Shown: positions 44,086-51,946 of the stretch, one piece after another | How positions within the stretch are numbered: the stretch's first letter is position 1 | How the letters are laid out: each line of letters begins with the position of its first letter | NCBI RefSeq assembly: GCF_019430905.1 | Contig: NZ_JAHYCA010000006.1 | Location: 124,001 to 188,000 of the forward strand | Direction of reading: 5' to 3' | DNA: 64,000 bases | From: Billgrantia antri | Lineage (GTDB): Bacteria; Pseudomonadota; Gammaproteobacteria; Pseudomonadales; Halomonadaceae | Program-made: the position numbers and the translations under genes | The notes under the pieces: generated by a model | Told to the model about the DNA's origin: nothing | Database searches by the model: none | The model's input: the letters and a program-made list of their open reading frames with translations, nothing else

Positions 44086-44946
44086 ATGACCACACACTGC
44101 CATTCGCGACACTTCCGTTTCGCCCTCGACGAAGCGCCGCTGGCGCCCGGCGAGGTTGCCATCGTCGGCGCCGGTCCCGGCGATCCGGGACTGCTGACCC
44201 TACGCGCCTTGGCGCTGCTGCAGCAGGCCGACTGCCTGGTCTTCGACCGCCTGGTGTCGCCCGAGGTGCTGGCCCTGGCCCGTCCCGAGGCGAAGCGCTA
44301 CTACGTGGGCAAGGCCTCCAGCCACCACGCCCTGCCGCAGGAGGAGACCAATGCCCTGCTGGTCAAGCTGGCACGCGAGGGCCAGCGCGTGCTGCGCCTC
44401 AAGGGCGGTGATCCCTATATCTTCGGCCGCGGGGGCGAGGAGGCGGAATACCTGATCGAATCCAGCGTCGGCTTTCGCGTGGTGCCGGGCATCACCTCGG
44501 CCTCGGGTTGCTCCAGCTATGCGGGGTTTCCGCTCACTCACCGCGATCATGCCCAGAGCGTCACCTTCGTCACCGGCCACGCCAAGGCCGACGGCGAGCT
44601 GGCGCTGGACTGGGCCGCCTTGGCGGTACCGCACCATACCACGGTGTTCTACATGGGCCTGGCCAATGCCGCGCTGATCAGCCGCGAACTGCAGCGCCAC
44701 GGGCTGCCGGCGCTGCACCCGGTCGCCCTGGTAGAGCGCGGCACCACGCCTGAGCAGCGCCATGTCCTGACCACCCTGGGGGAACTGGTCGACACCATCC
44801 GGCGTGAGGAATTCCGGCCACCGACGCTGATCGTGGTGGGCGAGGTGGTGCGCCTGGCCGATACCCTGGCACCCGGCATGACGCGGCTGAGCCGCGCCGT
44901 TAGCGATGTCGAACCGCCCATGGCCATGGGGAGGGTGGCGCTGTGA
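44086..44946 (+). CDS. nirE: Uroporphyrinogen-III C-methyltransferase NirE
   Basis: A 286-residue SUMT-family enzyme: IVGAGPGDPGLLTLRA, VLRLKGGDPYIFGRGGEE, PGITSASGCSSYAGFPLTHRD. It methylates uroporphyrinogen III twice to precorrin-2, the entry to siroheme and heme d1. As part of the nir cluster it is the dedicated NirE rather than a CysG/CobA. It overlaps nirN by 4 bp. Confidence 0.93.
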   Translation: MTTHCHSRHFRFALDEAPLAPGEVAIVGAGPGDPGLLTLRALALLQQADCLVFDRLVSPEVLALARPEAKRYYVGKASSHHALPQEETNALLVKLAREGQRVLRLKGGDPYIFGRGGEEAEYLIESSVGFRVVPGITSASGCSSYAGFPLTHRDHAQSVTFVTGHAKADGELALDWAALAVPHHTTVFYMGLANAALISRELQRHGLPALHPVALVERGTTPEQRHVLTTLGELVDTIRREEFRPPTLIVVGEVVRLADTLAPGMTRLSRAVSDVEPPMAMGRVAL

Positions 44947-46469
44947 AGCCCTTCCGTTCGTGCATCGCGATATTACTGAGCATGGCCCTTCCCGGCGTGC
45001 CGCTGCTGGCCGATGAGCCCGACGCCGGGATGCTCTATCACCAGCACTGTGCCGCCTGCCATGGTATCGGCCGGCTAGGCGGCATCGGCCCTGCGCTGCT
45101 GCCCGACAATCTCTCCCGCTTGAAGCCGGCCGAAGCCGTCGAGGTAATCCGTGACGGTCGTCCCGCGACTCAGATGCCCGCCTTCGGCGCGCTGCTCGAC
45201 GAGGCCGAGGTCGACGCCCTGGCCGAGTGGATCTATGCCAGGCCCGAGGTCGAACCGAGCTGGACGGAGGAAGACATCCTCGCCAGTCACGTGGTCAACC
45301 ATTATCAGGGGACGCTCCCCGACGAACCGGTATTCGAGGTCGAGGACCTCAAGAATCTCTTCCTCGTGGTGGAGATCGGCGATCACCACGTCAGCCTGCT
45401 CGACGGCGACCGCTTCGAGCGCATCGCCCGTTTTCCCAGCCGCTACGCCCTGCATGGTGGTCCCAAGTATTCGCCCGACGGCCGCTACGTCTACTTCGGC
45501 TCCCGCGACGGCTGGGTGACCAAGTACGACATCTACAACCTCGAGGTCACCGCCGAGGTACGCGCCGGCATCAACATGCGCAACATTGCCGTTTCCGCCG
45601 ACGGCCGTTACGTGCTGGCCGGCAACTACCTGCCGCACAGCCTGGTACTGCTCGATGCGCGCAACCTCGAGCTAATCGCGTCCATCCCGGTGGAGGGCCT
45701 CGATGGCGACACCTCGCGGGTCAGCGCCGTCTACACCGCGCCGCCACGCAACAGTTTCGTGGTGGCACTCAAGGACATTCCCGAGGTCTGGGAGATCCGC
45801 TGGCCCGAGGAGCGCGCCGCGGGCGACGAGGCGCTGGTCGGGGATTTCGCCCTGCACCGCATGGCGGCACCGGACTACCTCGACGATTTCTTCTTCGACC
45901 CCGAATATCGCTACCTGGTGGGAGCGGCACGCGGCGGTCAGGGCGGCCAGGTCTTCGATCTGGACAGCGAGGCCAAGGTGGCTGACCTGCCGCTCGAGGG
46001 CATGCCGCACCTGGGGGCCGGCATTACCTGGGAGCTCGACGGCCGCCGGGTGATGGCGATGCCGCACATCGACAAGGGCCAGGTCTCGGTGTTCGACATG
46101 AGCGACTGGTCGCTGATCACCGAGATCGAGACCGACGGTCCCGGCTTCTTCATGCGCAGCCACGAGAACTCGCGCTACGCCTGGGTCGACGTCTTCTTCG
46201 GTCCCAACCACGATCGCGTCCACGTGATCGACAAGCAGAGCCTGGAGATCGTCGAGACGCTGATCCCCGAGCCTGGCAAGACCGCCGCTCACGTCGAGTT
46301 CGACCGCCGCGGCGAGACCCTGCTGCTGAGCATCTGGGACGACGACGGCTACCTGCTGTGGCTCGATGCCGACACGCTGGAGGAACTGGGGCGCATGCCG
46401 ATGAGAAAGCCCTCGGGCAAGTACAACGTGTGGAACAAGACACAATACGAGGAAGGCACCAGCCACTAG
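44943..46469 (+). CDS. nirN: NirN, dihydro-heme d1 dehydrogenase (cytochrome c plus d1-type propeller)
   Basis: A 508-residue periplasmic protein. Signal peptide ends near PLLADE. The cytochrome c domain has CAACH (Cys36, Cys39, His40) and ATQMPAFG, and an eight-bladed propeller like that of NirS ends in PSGKYNVWNK. Size and cluster position fit NirN, which oxidises dihydro-d1 to d1 and hands it to NirS. I prefer this to NirS because the propeller diverges from the NirS pattern and the gene closes the maturation operon. Confidence 0.88.
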   Translation: MKPFRSCIAILLSMALPGVPLLADEPDAGMLYHQHCAACHGIGRLGGIGPALLPDNLSRLKPAEAVEVIRDGRPATQMPAFGALLDEAEVDALAEWIYARPEVEPSWTEEDILASHVVNHYQGTLPDEPVFEVEDLKNLFLVVEIGDHHVSLLDGDRFERIARFPSRYALHGGPKYSPDGRYVYFGSRDGWVTKYDIYNLEVTAEVRAGINMRNIAVSADGRYVLAGNYLPHSLVLLDARNLELIASIPVEGLDGDTSRVSAVYTAPPRNSFVVALKDIPEVWEIRWPEERAAGDEALVGDFALHRMAAPDYLDDFFFDPEYRYLVGAARGGQGGQVFDLDSEAKVADLPLEGMPHLGAGITWELDGRRVMAMPHIDKGQVSVFDMSDWSLITEIETDGPGFFMRSHENSRYAWVDVFFGPNHDRVHVIDKQSLEIVETLIPEPGKTAAHVEFDRRGETLLLSIWDDDGYLLWLDADTLEELGRMPMRKPSGKYNVWNKTQYEEGTSH

Positions 46470-46624
46470 GAAGCACTGATTGCTTGCTGCGCTCGATATC
46501 CTGGCCGCTGGCGGTGCCGAAACGTCGGACCGTCGCATTCCTCATTGAGCAGCCAGTCAACTCCGGATGCTGTGCTCCGGCAGCGGCCAGCCTATCATCG
46601 CTCGCGACAGCACTCAGCGCTCCC
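46469..46624. repeat. Possible small non-autonomous element with imperfect terminal repeats
   Basis: Directly at the nirN stop, ggaagcactga (46469) and, inverted, gggagcgctga (ending 46624) form imperfect 11-bp terminal repeats (9 of 11) around about 156 bp of non-coding DNA. The ends resemble those common in IS-derived miniature elements. No target duplication is evident, and there is only one copy in the window. The rest of the gap to nnrS (46625-46718) holds only its promoter region. Confidence 0.35.
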
Positions 46625-46718
46625 AGAAGAAAGAAGCATTCTTGATACTGGTCATAGAGCTGCCCGGTGCGACTCGCCATAATGGCTTTGTCCAAGCATT
46701 CAAGTCGGGTATGCCGCC

Positions 46719-47921
46719 ATGAACACCGCTTCCCCCGCTCCCCACCAGCCGCGCCTGCCCTTGGCCCGGCTGGCCTTTCGTCCGTTCTTCCTGCTGGCCG
46801 CGCTGTTCAGCGTGTTGGCGATGGTGGTGTGGTTCGCGTTCTGGCACGGCGACATCCTGCTGCGGCCCCATGGCGGGCTGATGTGGTGGCACCAGCACGA
46901 GATGCTGTTCGGCTTCGGTGCCGCCGTGGTGGTCGGGTTCCTGCTCACGGCCGTGCAGAACTGGACCGGACGCAAGAGCGTGAGCGGTGCGCCGCTGCTC
47001 GGGCTGGTGGCGCTATGGTTGGCGGCACGGCTTACGCTGGCGTATCCCATGGGGCTGCCGACCTGGCTATTGGCAACCATTGACCTGGCCTTCCTGCCGC
47101 TGGCGGCGCTGGTCATGGCGCGCCTGGTATTGGCGGTGAAGCTGTGGCGCAATTTGATGTTCGTCCCGGTCATGCTGCTGCTGGCCACGGCCAACCTGGC
47201 CATGCATCTCGGCGTGGCCCAGGGCAAGGTCGAGTGGATCCGCGAGGGCGCTTACCTGGCGGTGCTGCTGATCGCCGTGCTGATGGTACTCCTCGGTGGC
47301 CGGGTGATCCCCTTCTTCACGTCACGCAAGCTGGGGCGGCCGCAGCCGGCGCCGATCCCGCGGCTGGAGAAGCTGACCCTGGGCTCGGTAGTGGCGGTGG
47401 TGGTGCTGCAGTTCGTCGTTCTGTTCGGCCTGGCGGTGCCTGCGGTGCTGCAAGCCGTGGTGATGCTGGTGGCGGCGGGCGCCAGCTTCGTGCGCCTGGC
47501 GCGCTGGGAAGGGTATCGTACGCTGCATGAGCCGCTGCTGTGGGGGCTGCACCTGAGCTATGCCTTCGTCTCGGTGGGCCTGGCGATGTGGGCCATGGCA
47601 CTGCTGGGGGCGTTTCGCGTCGAACTCGCCGTGCACGCCCTGGCCATCGGCGGCATCGGTTCCATGATGCTGGCGATGATGGCGCGGGTGTCGCTCGGCC
47701 ATACCGGGCGCACCATCCGTACCTTGCCGGGGGGCGGCGTGGGGCTGGGGCTGATGTTCGCCGCCGCCCTGCTGCGCTCACCCGTACTCGCCGCCTTCCC
47801 GCAGATCACCCACTGGATCTACAACCTGAGCATCCTGTTCTGGTGCATCGCCTATCTCATCTTCCTGTTTCACTATACGCTACCGCTAATGCGTGCCCGT
47901 GTGGACGGGCAGGAGGGATAG
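46719..47921 (+). CDS. nnrS: NnrS-family haem-copper membrane protein
   Basis: A 400-residue polytopic inner-membrane protein with about twelve helices. It has the family pattern FRPFFLLAALFSVL, WWHQHEMLFGFGAAVVVGFLLTAVQNWTG, GGRVIPFFTSRKL and a late MMARVSLGHTGR. NnrS proteins help cells cope with NO and nitrosative stress during denitrification and are often co-regulated with nir and nor. No clear FNR or NsrR box is visible upstream. Confidence 0.92.
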   Translation: MNTASPAPHQPRLPLARLAFRPFFLLAALFSVLAMVVWFAFWHGDILLRPHGGLMWWHQHEMLFGFGAAVVVGFLLTAVQNWTGRKSVSGAPLLGLVALWLAARLTLAYPMGLPTWLLATIDLAFLPLAALVMARLVLAVKLWRNLMFVPVMLLLATANLAMHLGVAQGKVEWIREGAYLAVLLIAVLMVLLGGRVIPFFTSRKLGRPQPAPIPRLEKLTLGSVVAVVVLQFVVLFGLAVPAVLQAVVMLVAAGASFVRLARWEGYRTLHEPLLWGLHLSYAFVSVGLAMWAMALLGAFRVELAVHALAIGGIGSMMLAMMARVSLGHTGRTIRTLPGGGVGLGLMFAAALLRSPVLAAFPQITHWIYNLSILFWCIAYLIFLFHYTLPLMRARVDGQEG

Positions 47922-47934
47922 CCGGAGCCAGTCG

Positions 47935-48327
47935 ATGATCGAACACTACGCCCTGATCAAGCACCTGCACATGACCACCGCGGTGCTGAGCATTGCCTTC
48001 TTCCTCGTGCGGGCCTGGTGGTCGGTACGCGAGGTCACGCTGCTGCAGCGGCGTTGGGTCAGGGTCCTGCCTCACGTCAACGACACCCTGTTGCTGGTGC
48101 TCGGTCTTACCTTGATGACGATGCTGTCGATGTGGCCGCACCAGCACCCCTGGCTTGCCGCCAAGCTCCTGGCGTTGTTCGGCTACATCCTGCTGGGCAC
48201 GGTGGCGATCAAGCGCGGGAGAACGCCGAAGACCCGCGGTTTGGCGGCTTTGGCCGCGATCGTGGTATTCGCCTACATGCTGGGGACGGCCGTGACCAAG
48301 GATGCACTGTTCTTCCTTCCATACTAG
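47935..48327 (+). CDS. SirB-family small membrane protein
   Basis: A 130-residue protein with four hydrophobic helices, beginning MIEHYALIKHLHMTTAVLS and containing VLPHVNDTLLLVLGL as in SirB2-like proteins. Function is poorly known. It follows nnrS by 13 bp with a ribosome site ccggag and is probably co-transcribed; such proteins often accompany nitrogen-oxide genes. Confidence 0.8.
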   Translation: MIEHYALIKHLHMTTAVLSIAFFLVRAWWSVREVTLLQRRWVRVLPHVNDTLLLVLGLTLMTMLSMWPHQHPWLAAKLLALFGYILLGTVAIKRGRTPKTRGLAALAAIVVFAYMLGTAVTKDALFFLPY

Positions 48328-48427
48328 CGCTTGGCGCCACGGCGTTGGCAGAGGGAGGTTTTTTCGCGTGGGCCGCTTCTATACTGAAGGCCGGCTGAAT
48401 CATTCACGACAAGATGAGGAACATCGC

Positions 48428-48751
48428 ATGGCCAATCATGAACTACCCTCTGGTGCCGGCAAGGTCGCCGACGACTATCCCGAGGTATGGCGTGCTTACG
48501 CCTCGCTGGGCAAGGCGTGTGCCGAGGCCGGTCCGCTGGACGACCGTACGCGGCGTCTGGTCAAGCTGGCGCTGGCCGTAGGCGGCGGCTCCGAGGGGGC
48601 CGTGCACTCTCATATGCGCCGCGCCCTCGACGAGGGCATCGAGCCCGAAGCGCTCAAGCAGGTGGCCATGCTGGCGATTCCCACCCTGGGGCTGCCGGCC
48701 GGCGTGGCGGCACTTACCTGGATCGAGGACATCACCGACGCCCGACGGTAA
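48428..48751 (+). CDS. Carboxymuconolactone decarboxylase-like (AhpD-fold) protein
   Basis: A 107-residue all-helical protein with VKLALAVGGGSEGAVHSHMRRALDEGI, the CMD-domain core. The usual C-x-x-C redox pair is replaced (EGAVHSH), so it is unlikely to be a peroxidase. It follows nnrS and the SirB-like gene after about 100 bp. Substrate unknown. Confidence 0.75.
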   Translation: MANHELPSGAGKVADDYPEVWRAYASLGKACAEAGPLDDRTRRLVKLALAVGGGSEGAVHSHMRRALDEGIEPEALKQVAMLAIPTLGLPAGVAALTWIEDITDARR

Positions 48752-48805
48752 ACGACTGCGCGGGCGAAGGGCGTTGTTGCACGGTGCTGGTGCGCCAGCC
48801 CGGTC

Positions 48806-48938
48806 GAATCCTCACCTATACCCCATAGGCTCCGGTTGACTTGAAACCTTCGGTTTCTCGCTCCTTCGGAGCCATCCTGCGGATGTTTGTCGCTTCGCTC
48901 GGTTCTGCGCGCCGTGCGCCTTGCCCTTCATCCCGCTC
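48806..48938. repeat. Dispersed intergenic repeat, copy 2, with three adjacent mini-hairpins
   Basis: In reverse orientation this matches copy 1 at 38827-38948 on both flanks. The middle (about 48838-48897) is extra and contains three back-to-back hairpins with 3-nt loops: gaaacc/ggtttc (48843-48857), gctcc/ggagc (48860-48872) and catcc/ggatg (48873-48885). It looks like a REP-type element. The whole gap 48752-49188 contains this repeat plus the nor control sites and no credible gene. Confidence 0.7.
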
Positions 48939-49050
48939 GTACGTTTACTCACTCTGCACGGGTGGGGCGCCTCGGCCCGCCGTGCGACATTGGGACGCAG
49001 CACGTCCTAGCCCGCTGTTTCCGCCGCCTGCTGCTCTCTTCACCAGCGCA

Positions 49051-49064
49051 TTGACCAGGGTCAA
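49051..49064 (+). promoter_or_regulatory. FNR/Dnr box upstream of norCB
   Basis: TTGAC-CAGG-GTCAA is a perfect inverted repeat with the same half-sites as the nir box at 40649. It lies 125 bp before norC. If it acts from position -41.5, the transcript would begin near 49099, inside the NsrR-like operator just downstream. This gives activation by a Dnr/Nnr-type regulator in response to NO. Confidence 0.8.
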
Positions 49065-49094
49065 TGTCTGCGACCGGCCGGTGCTGCTAATCTA

Positions 49095-49117
49095 AAGATG
49101 CAAAATGAATGCATCTT
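49095..49117 (+). promoter_or_regulatory. NsrR-type operator upstream of norCB
   Basis: AAGATGCA-N7-TGCATCTT is a perfect inverted repeat (arms extend to 10 bp, 49093-49119) that agrees with the NsrR consensus half-sites AAGATGC/GCATCTT and overall 23-bp length. NsrR is an NO-sensing [Fe-S] repressor. Placed about where transcription should start from the Dnr site, it would block transcription until NO is present. Confidence 0.8.
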
Positions 49118-49188
49118 TAAGAGGGGTGGGACGCCGACCTCGGTCGCAGGTCCCGTAGGCAAGCCAACACTAGCAAGGGGGGATGGCC

Positions 49189-49641
49189 ATGACCGAAGGC
49201 CTCACCAAGGCGGCGGCCCGCAATATCTTCTATGGCGGTTCGCTGTTCTTCTTCCTGTTGTTCACCGCACTGACGGCACACAGCCACTGGTACATGGTGA
49301 CCAAGTCCACCGACAAGGGGGGGCTCACCGAGTCCGTCGAGCTCGGCAAGCACGTGTGGGAAGAGAACATGTGCATCAACTGCCACAGCATCATGGGCGA
49401 GGGCGCCTATTTCGCTCCCGAACTGGCCAACGTCTGGGAGCGTTATGGCGGCCATACCAACCCGGAGGGTGCACGCATGGCAATCACTGCCTGGATGCGC
49501 GCCCAGCCGACCGGTGCACCGGGACGTCGCCAGATGCCTTACTTCGACCTGACCGACGAGGAGATGACCGCGCTGATCGATTTCCTCCAGTGGACCGACT
49601 CCATCGACGACCAGAACTGGCCCCCGCACCCCGCCGGCTGA
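49189..49641 (+). CDS. norC: Nitric oxide reductase cytochrome c subunit NorC
   Basis: A 150-residue protein with one N-terminal membrane anchor (residues about 14-32) and a periplasmic cytochrome c domain: CINCH (Cys62, Cys65, His66) and RRQMPYFDLTDEE with the Met ligand. It passes electrons to NorB. ATG at 49189 is 6 bp from aagggggg; the ATG at 49183 is too close to it. Confidence 0.95.
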   Translation: MTEGLTKAAARNIFYGGSLFFFLLFTALTAHSHWYMVTKSTDKGGLTESVELGKHVWEENMCINCHSIMGEGAYFAPELANVWERYGGHTNPEGARMAITAWMRAQPTGAPGRRQMPYFDLTDEEMTALIDFLQWTDSIDDQNWPPHPAG

Positions 49642-49678
49642 TGCGGTGAATCCGGGTTGAGGCAAGGAGAACGAAACG

Positions 49679-51025
49679 ATGAAATACGAAACCCAGAAGG
49701 TGGCCCTGCCATTCTTCGCCGTGGCCATGGCCCTGTTCGCCCTGCAGATCGTCTTCGGCCTGCTGGCGGCGACGGTCTACGTGTCCCCCCACTTCCTGGC
49801 CGAGCTGATGCCGTTCAACATCATGCGCGTCAGCCATACCAACCTGCTGATCGTGTGGCTGTTGATCGGCTTCATGGGCTGTACCTACTACCTGATGCCG
49901 GAAGAGGCCGAGCAGGAAATCCACAGCCCGGGCCTGGCCTACCTGCAGTTGGCGATCTTCGCCTTCGCCGGTGCGGCGGCCCTGGTCGGCTATCAGTTCG
50001 GCATCCACGAGGGGCGTGAGTTCCTCGAGCAGCCGTTCTGGATCAAGGTGCTGATCACCATCTCGTACCTGATCTTCCTGTTCAACACCAGCATGACCCT
50101 GCTCAAGGGGCGCAAGACCGCCATCAACCTGGTGCTGATGCTGGGCCTGTGGCTGGCGGCGGTGTTCTGGCTGTTCGCCTTCTACAACCCCTCCAACCTG
50201 GCGGTGGACAAGCTCTACTGGTGGTGGGTCGTGCACCTGTGGGTCGAGGGCGTGTGGGAGCTGATCATGGCCTCGCTGCTGGGCTACCTGCTGATCAAGA
50301 TGTCCGGCGTCGACCGCGAAGTCATCGAGAAGTGGCTCTACGTCATTGTCGGCCTGTCGCTGTTCTCCGGCCTGCTGGGTACCGGCCACCACTACTACTG
50401 GATCGGCGCGCCGAGCTACTGGCAGCCCATCGGCAGCATCTTCTCGACCCTCGAGGTGATCCCGTTCTTCGCCATGGTGGTGTTCGCCTTCTACATGTTC
50501 TGGAAGGGCAGCCGCAACCACCCCAACAAGGCGGCCATGCTGTGGGCACTGGGCTGTCCGACCATTGCCTTCTTCGGCGCCGGCGTGTGGGGTTTCATGC
50601 ACACCCTGTCGTTCATCAACTACTACACCCACGGCACCCAGCTCACCGCCGCGCACGGCCACCTGGCCTTCTACGGCGCCTACGTGATGCTGATCCTGGG
50701 CGTGATGACCTACGCCATGCCGCAGATCCGTCGCAGCCAGCCCTACAACCAGGTGCTCAACATGTGGGGCTTCTGGATCATGACCTCCGCCATGTGCTTC
50801 ATGACCTTCACCCTGACCTTCGCCGGTGTGGTACAGACCCACCTGCAGCGGGTGCTGGGCATGAACTACATGCAGGTGCAGAGCCAGCTCGACCTGTTCT
50901 TCATCATGCGCCTGGGTACCGGCGTGGCCGTGACCGTCGCCGCGATCATGCTGATCTACTCGTTCTTCGGTCCCGTGCGCGAGCAAGTGCCCGCGAGCAG
51001 CCGGCCCCTGGCCGCTACTGAGTGA
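49679..51025 (+). CDS. norB: Nitric oxide reductase catalytic subunit NorB
   Basis: A 448-residue twelve-helix member of the haem-copper oxidase superfamily. Conserved parts include WVEGVWELIMASLLGYL (a Glu of the FeB site), GTGHHYYWIG, and HTLSFINYYTHGTQLTAAHGHLAFYGAYV with the haem and FeB histidines. It reduces 2 NO to N2O in the inner membrane. The length is that of the cytochrome-c-dependent cNor type, in keeping with NorC upstream. Confidence 0.96.
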   Translation: MKYETQKVALPFFAVAMALFALQIVFGLLAATVYVSPHFLAELMPFNIMRVSHTNLLIVWLLIGFMGCTYYLMPEEAEQEIHSPGLAYLQLAIFAFAGAAALVGYQFGIHEGREFLEQPFWIKVLITISYLIFLFNTSMTLLKGRKTAINLVLMLGLWLAAVFWLFAFYNPSNLAVDKLYWWWVVHLWVEGVWELIMASLLGYLLIKMSGVDREVIEKWLYVIVGLSLFSGLLGTGHHYYWIGAPSYWQPIGSIFSTLEVIPFFAMVVFAFYMFWKGSRNHPNKAAMLWALGCPTIAFFGAGVWGFMHTLSFINYYTHGTQLTAAHGHLAFYGAYVMLILGVMTYAMPQIRRSQPYNQVLNMWGFWIMTSAMCFMTFTLTFAGVVQTHLQRVLGMNYMQVQSQLDLFFIMRLGTGVAVTVAAIMLIYSFFGPVREQVPASSRPLAATE

Positions 51026-51031
51026 CCGTCA

Positions 51032-51061
51032 CTCGATGGGGCGTGCAAGCGCCCCATCGAG
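51032..51061 (+). other. Strong hairpin between norB and norQ
   Basis: A perfect 12-bp stem (ctcgatggggcg and its complement) with a TGCAAG loop lies 6 bp after norB. It has no T run, so it may be a partial terminator or an RNA-processing/stability element that lowers norQD relative to norCB. Confidence 0.7.
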
Positions 51062-51082
51062 CCCTTCCCCGGAGTGACGCCC

Positions 51083-51898
51083 ATGTCCCATATCGCTACC
51101 GCTTCCGCCCAAGATTTCGAGCAGGAACTACCCTACTACGAGCCGGTCGGCAACGAGTGCGCCCTGTTCGAGCAGGCGTATCAACAGCGCTTGCCGCTGC
51201 TGCTCAAGGGACCGACCGGCTGCGGTAAGACGCGCTTCGTCAGCCACATGGCGGCGAAACTCGGCCGGCCGCTGTTCACCGTGTCGTGCCATGACGACCT
51301 GACCGCCGCCGACCTCACCGGCCGCTACCTGCTGCAGGGCGGCGAGACCCGCTGGGTCGACGGCCCGCTGACCCGCGCCGTGCGCGAGGGCGGCATCTGC
51401 TATCTCGACGAAGTGGTCGAGGCGCGCAAGGACGTCACCGTGGTGCTGCACCCGCTGACCGACGATCGCCGCCTGCTGCCGCTGGAGCGTACCGGCGAGC
51501 TGCTCGAGGCACCCGACGATTTCATGCTGGTGGTTTCCTACAACCCCGGCTATCAGCACATTCTCAAGTCGCTCAAGCCGAGCACCCGGCAGCGCTTCGT
51601 GGCGATGTCGTTCGATTTCCCGCCGCCCAAGGTGGAGTGCGAGATCGTCGCCCGCGAGAGTGGCCTGGCCTATGACCGCTGCGCCGCGCTGGTCAACCTG
51701 GCCGCCAGCCTGCGCGCCATGAAGGGGCAAGACCTGGAGGAGGGCGTCTCCACGCGCCTGCTGGTCTACTGCGCCACGCTGATTAACGCCGGCATGCCGA
51801 TCCTCGACGCCGCCTGCGCCACCCTGGTCGAGCCGCTGTCGGACGACCAGGATGTGCAGCAGGGACTGCTCGAGGCCATCAAGGCGACATTTGGGTAA
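51083..51898 (+). CDS. norQ: NorQ, MoxR-type AAA+ ATPase for NO reductase activation
   Basis: A 271-residue AAA+ protein with Walker A GPTGCGKT (43-50, Lys49), Walker B ICYLDEVVEA, and VVSYNPGYQ as sensor I region. With NorD it helps insert the non-haem iron FeB into NorB. The ATG at 51083 follows ccggag. Confidence 0.95.
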   Translation: MSHIATASAQDFEQELPYYEPVGNECALFEQAYQQRLPLLLKGPTGCGKTRFVSHMAAKLGRPLFTVSCHDDLTAADLTGRYLLQGGETRWVDGPLTRAVREGGICYLDEVVEARKDVTVVLHPLTDDRRLLPLERTGELLEAPDDFMLVVSYNPGYQHILKSLKPSTRQRFVAMSFDFPPPKVECEIVARESGLAYDRCAALVNLAASLRAMKGQDLEEGVSTRLLVYCATLINAGMPILDAACATLVEPLSDDQDVQQGLLEAIKATFG

Positions 51899-51946
51899 GA
51901 GGCCTGCCGCCGGATCAGCCCCGATTATTTGCCCAGGAGACGATGC

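Noticed and set aside
44943-46469. Reading this gene as nirS, the cytochrome cd1 nitrite reductase.
   Set aside because: Length (508), propeller divergence and position after nirE fit NirN better; a structure-based check of active-site histidines would settle it.
48841-49095. An 84-codon plus-strand frame in the gap before norC.
   Set aside because: It covers the hairpin repeat and both regulatory sites and has no ribosome site.
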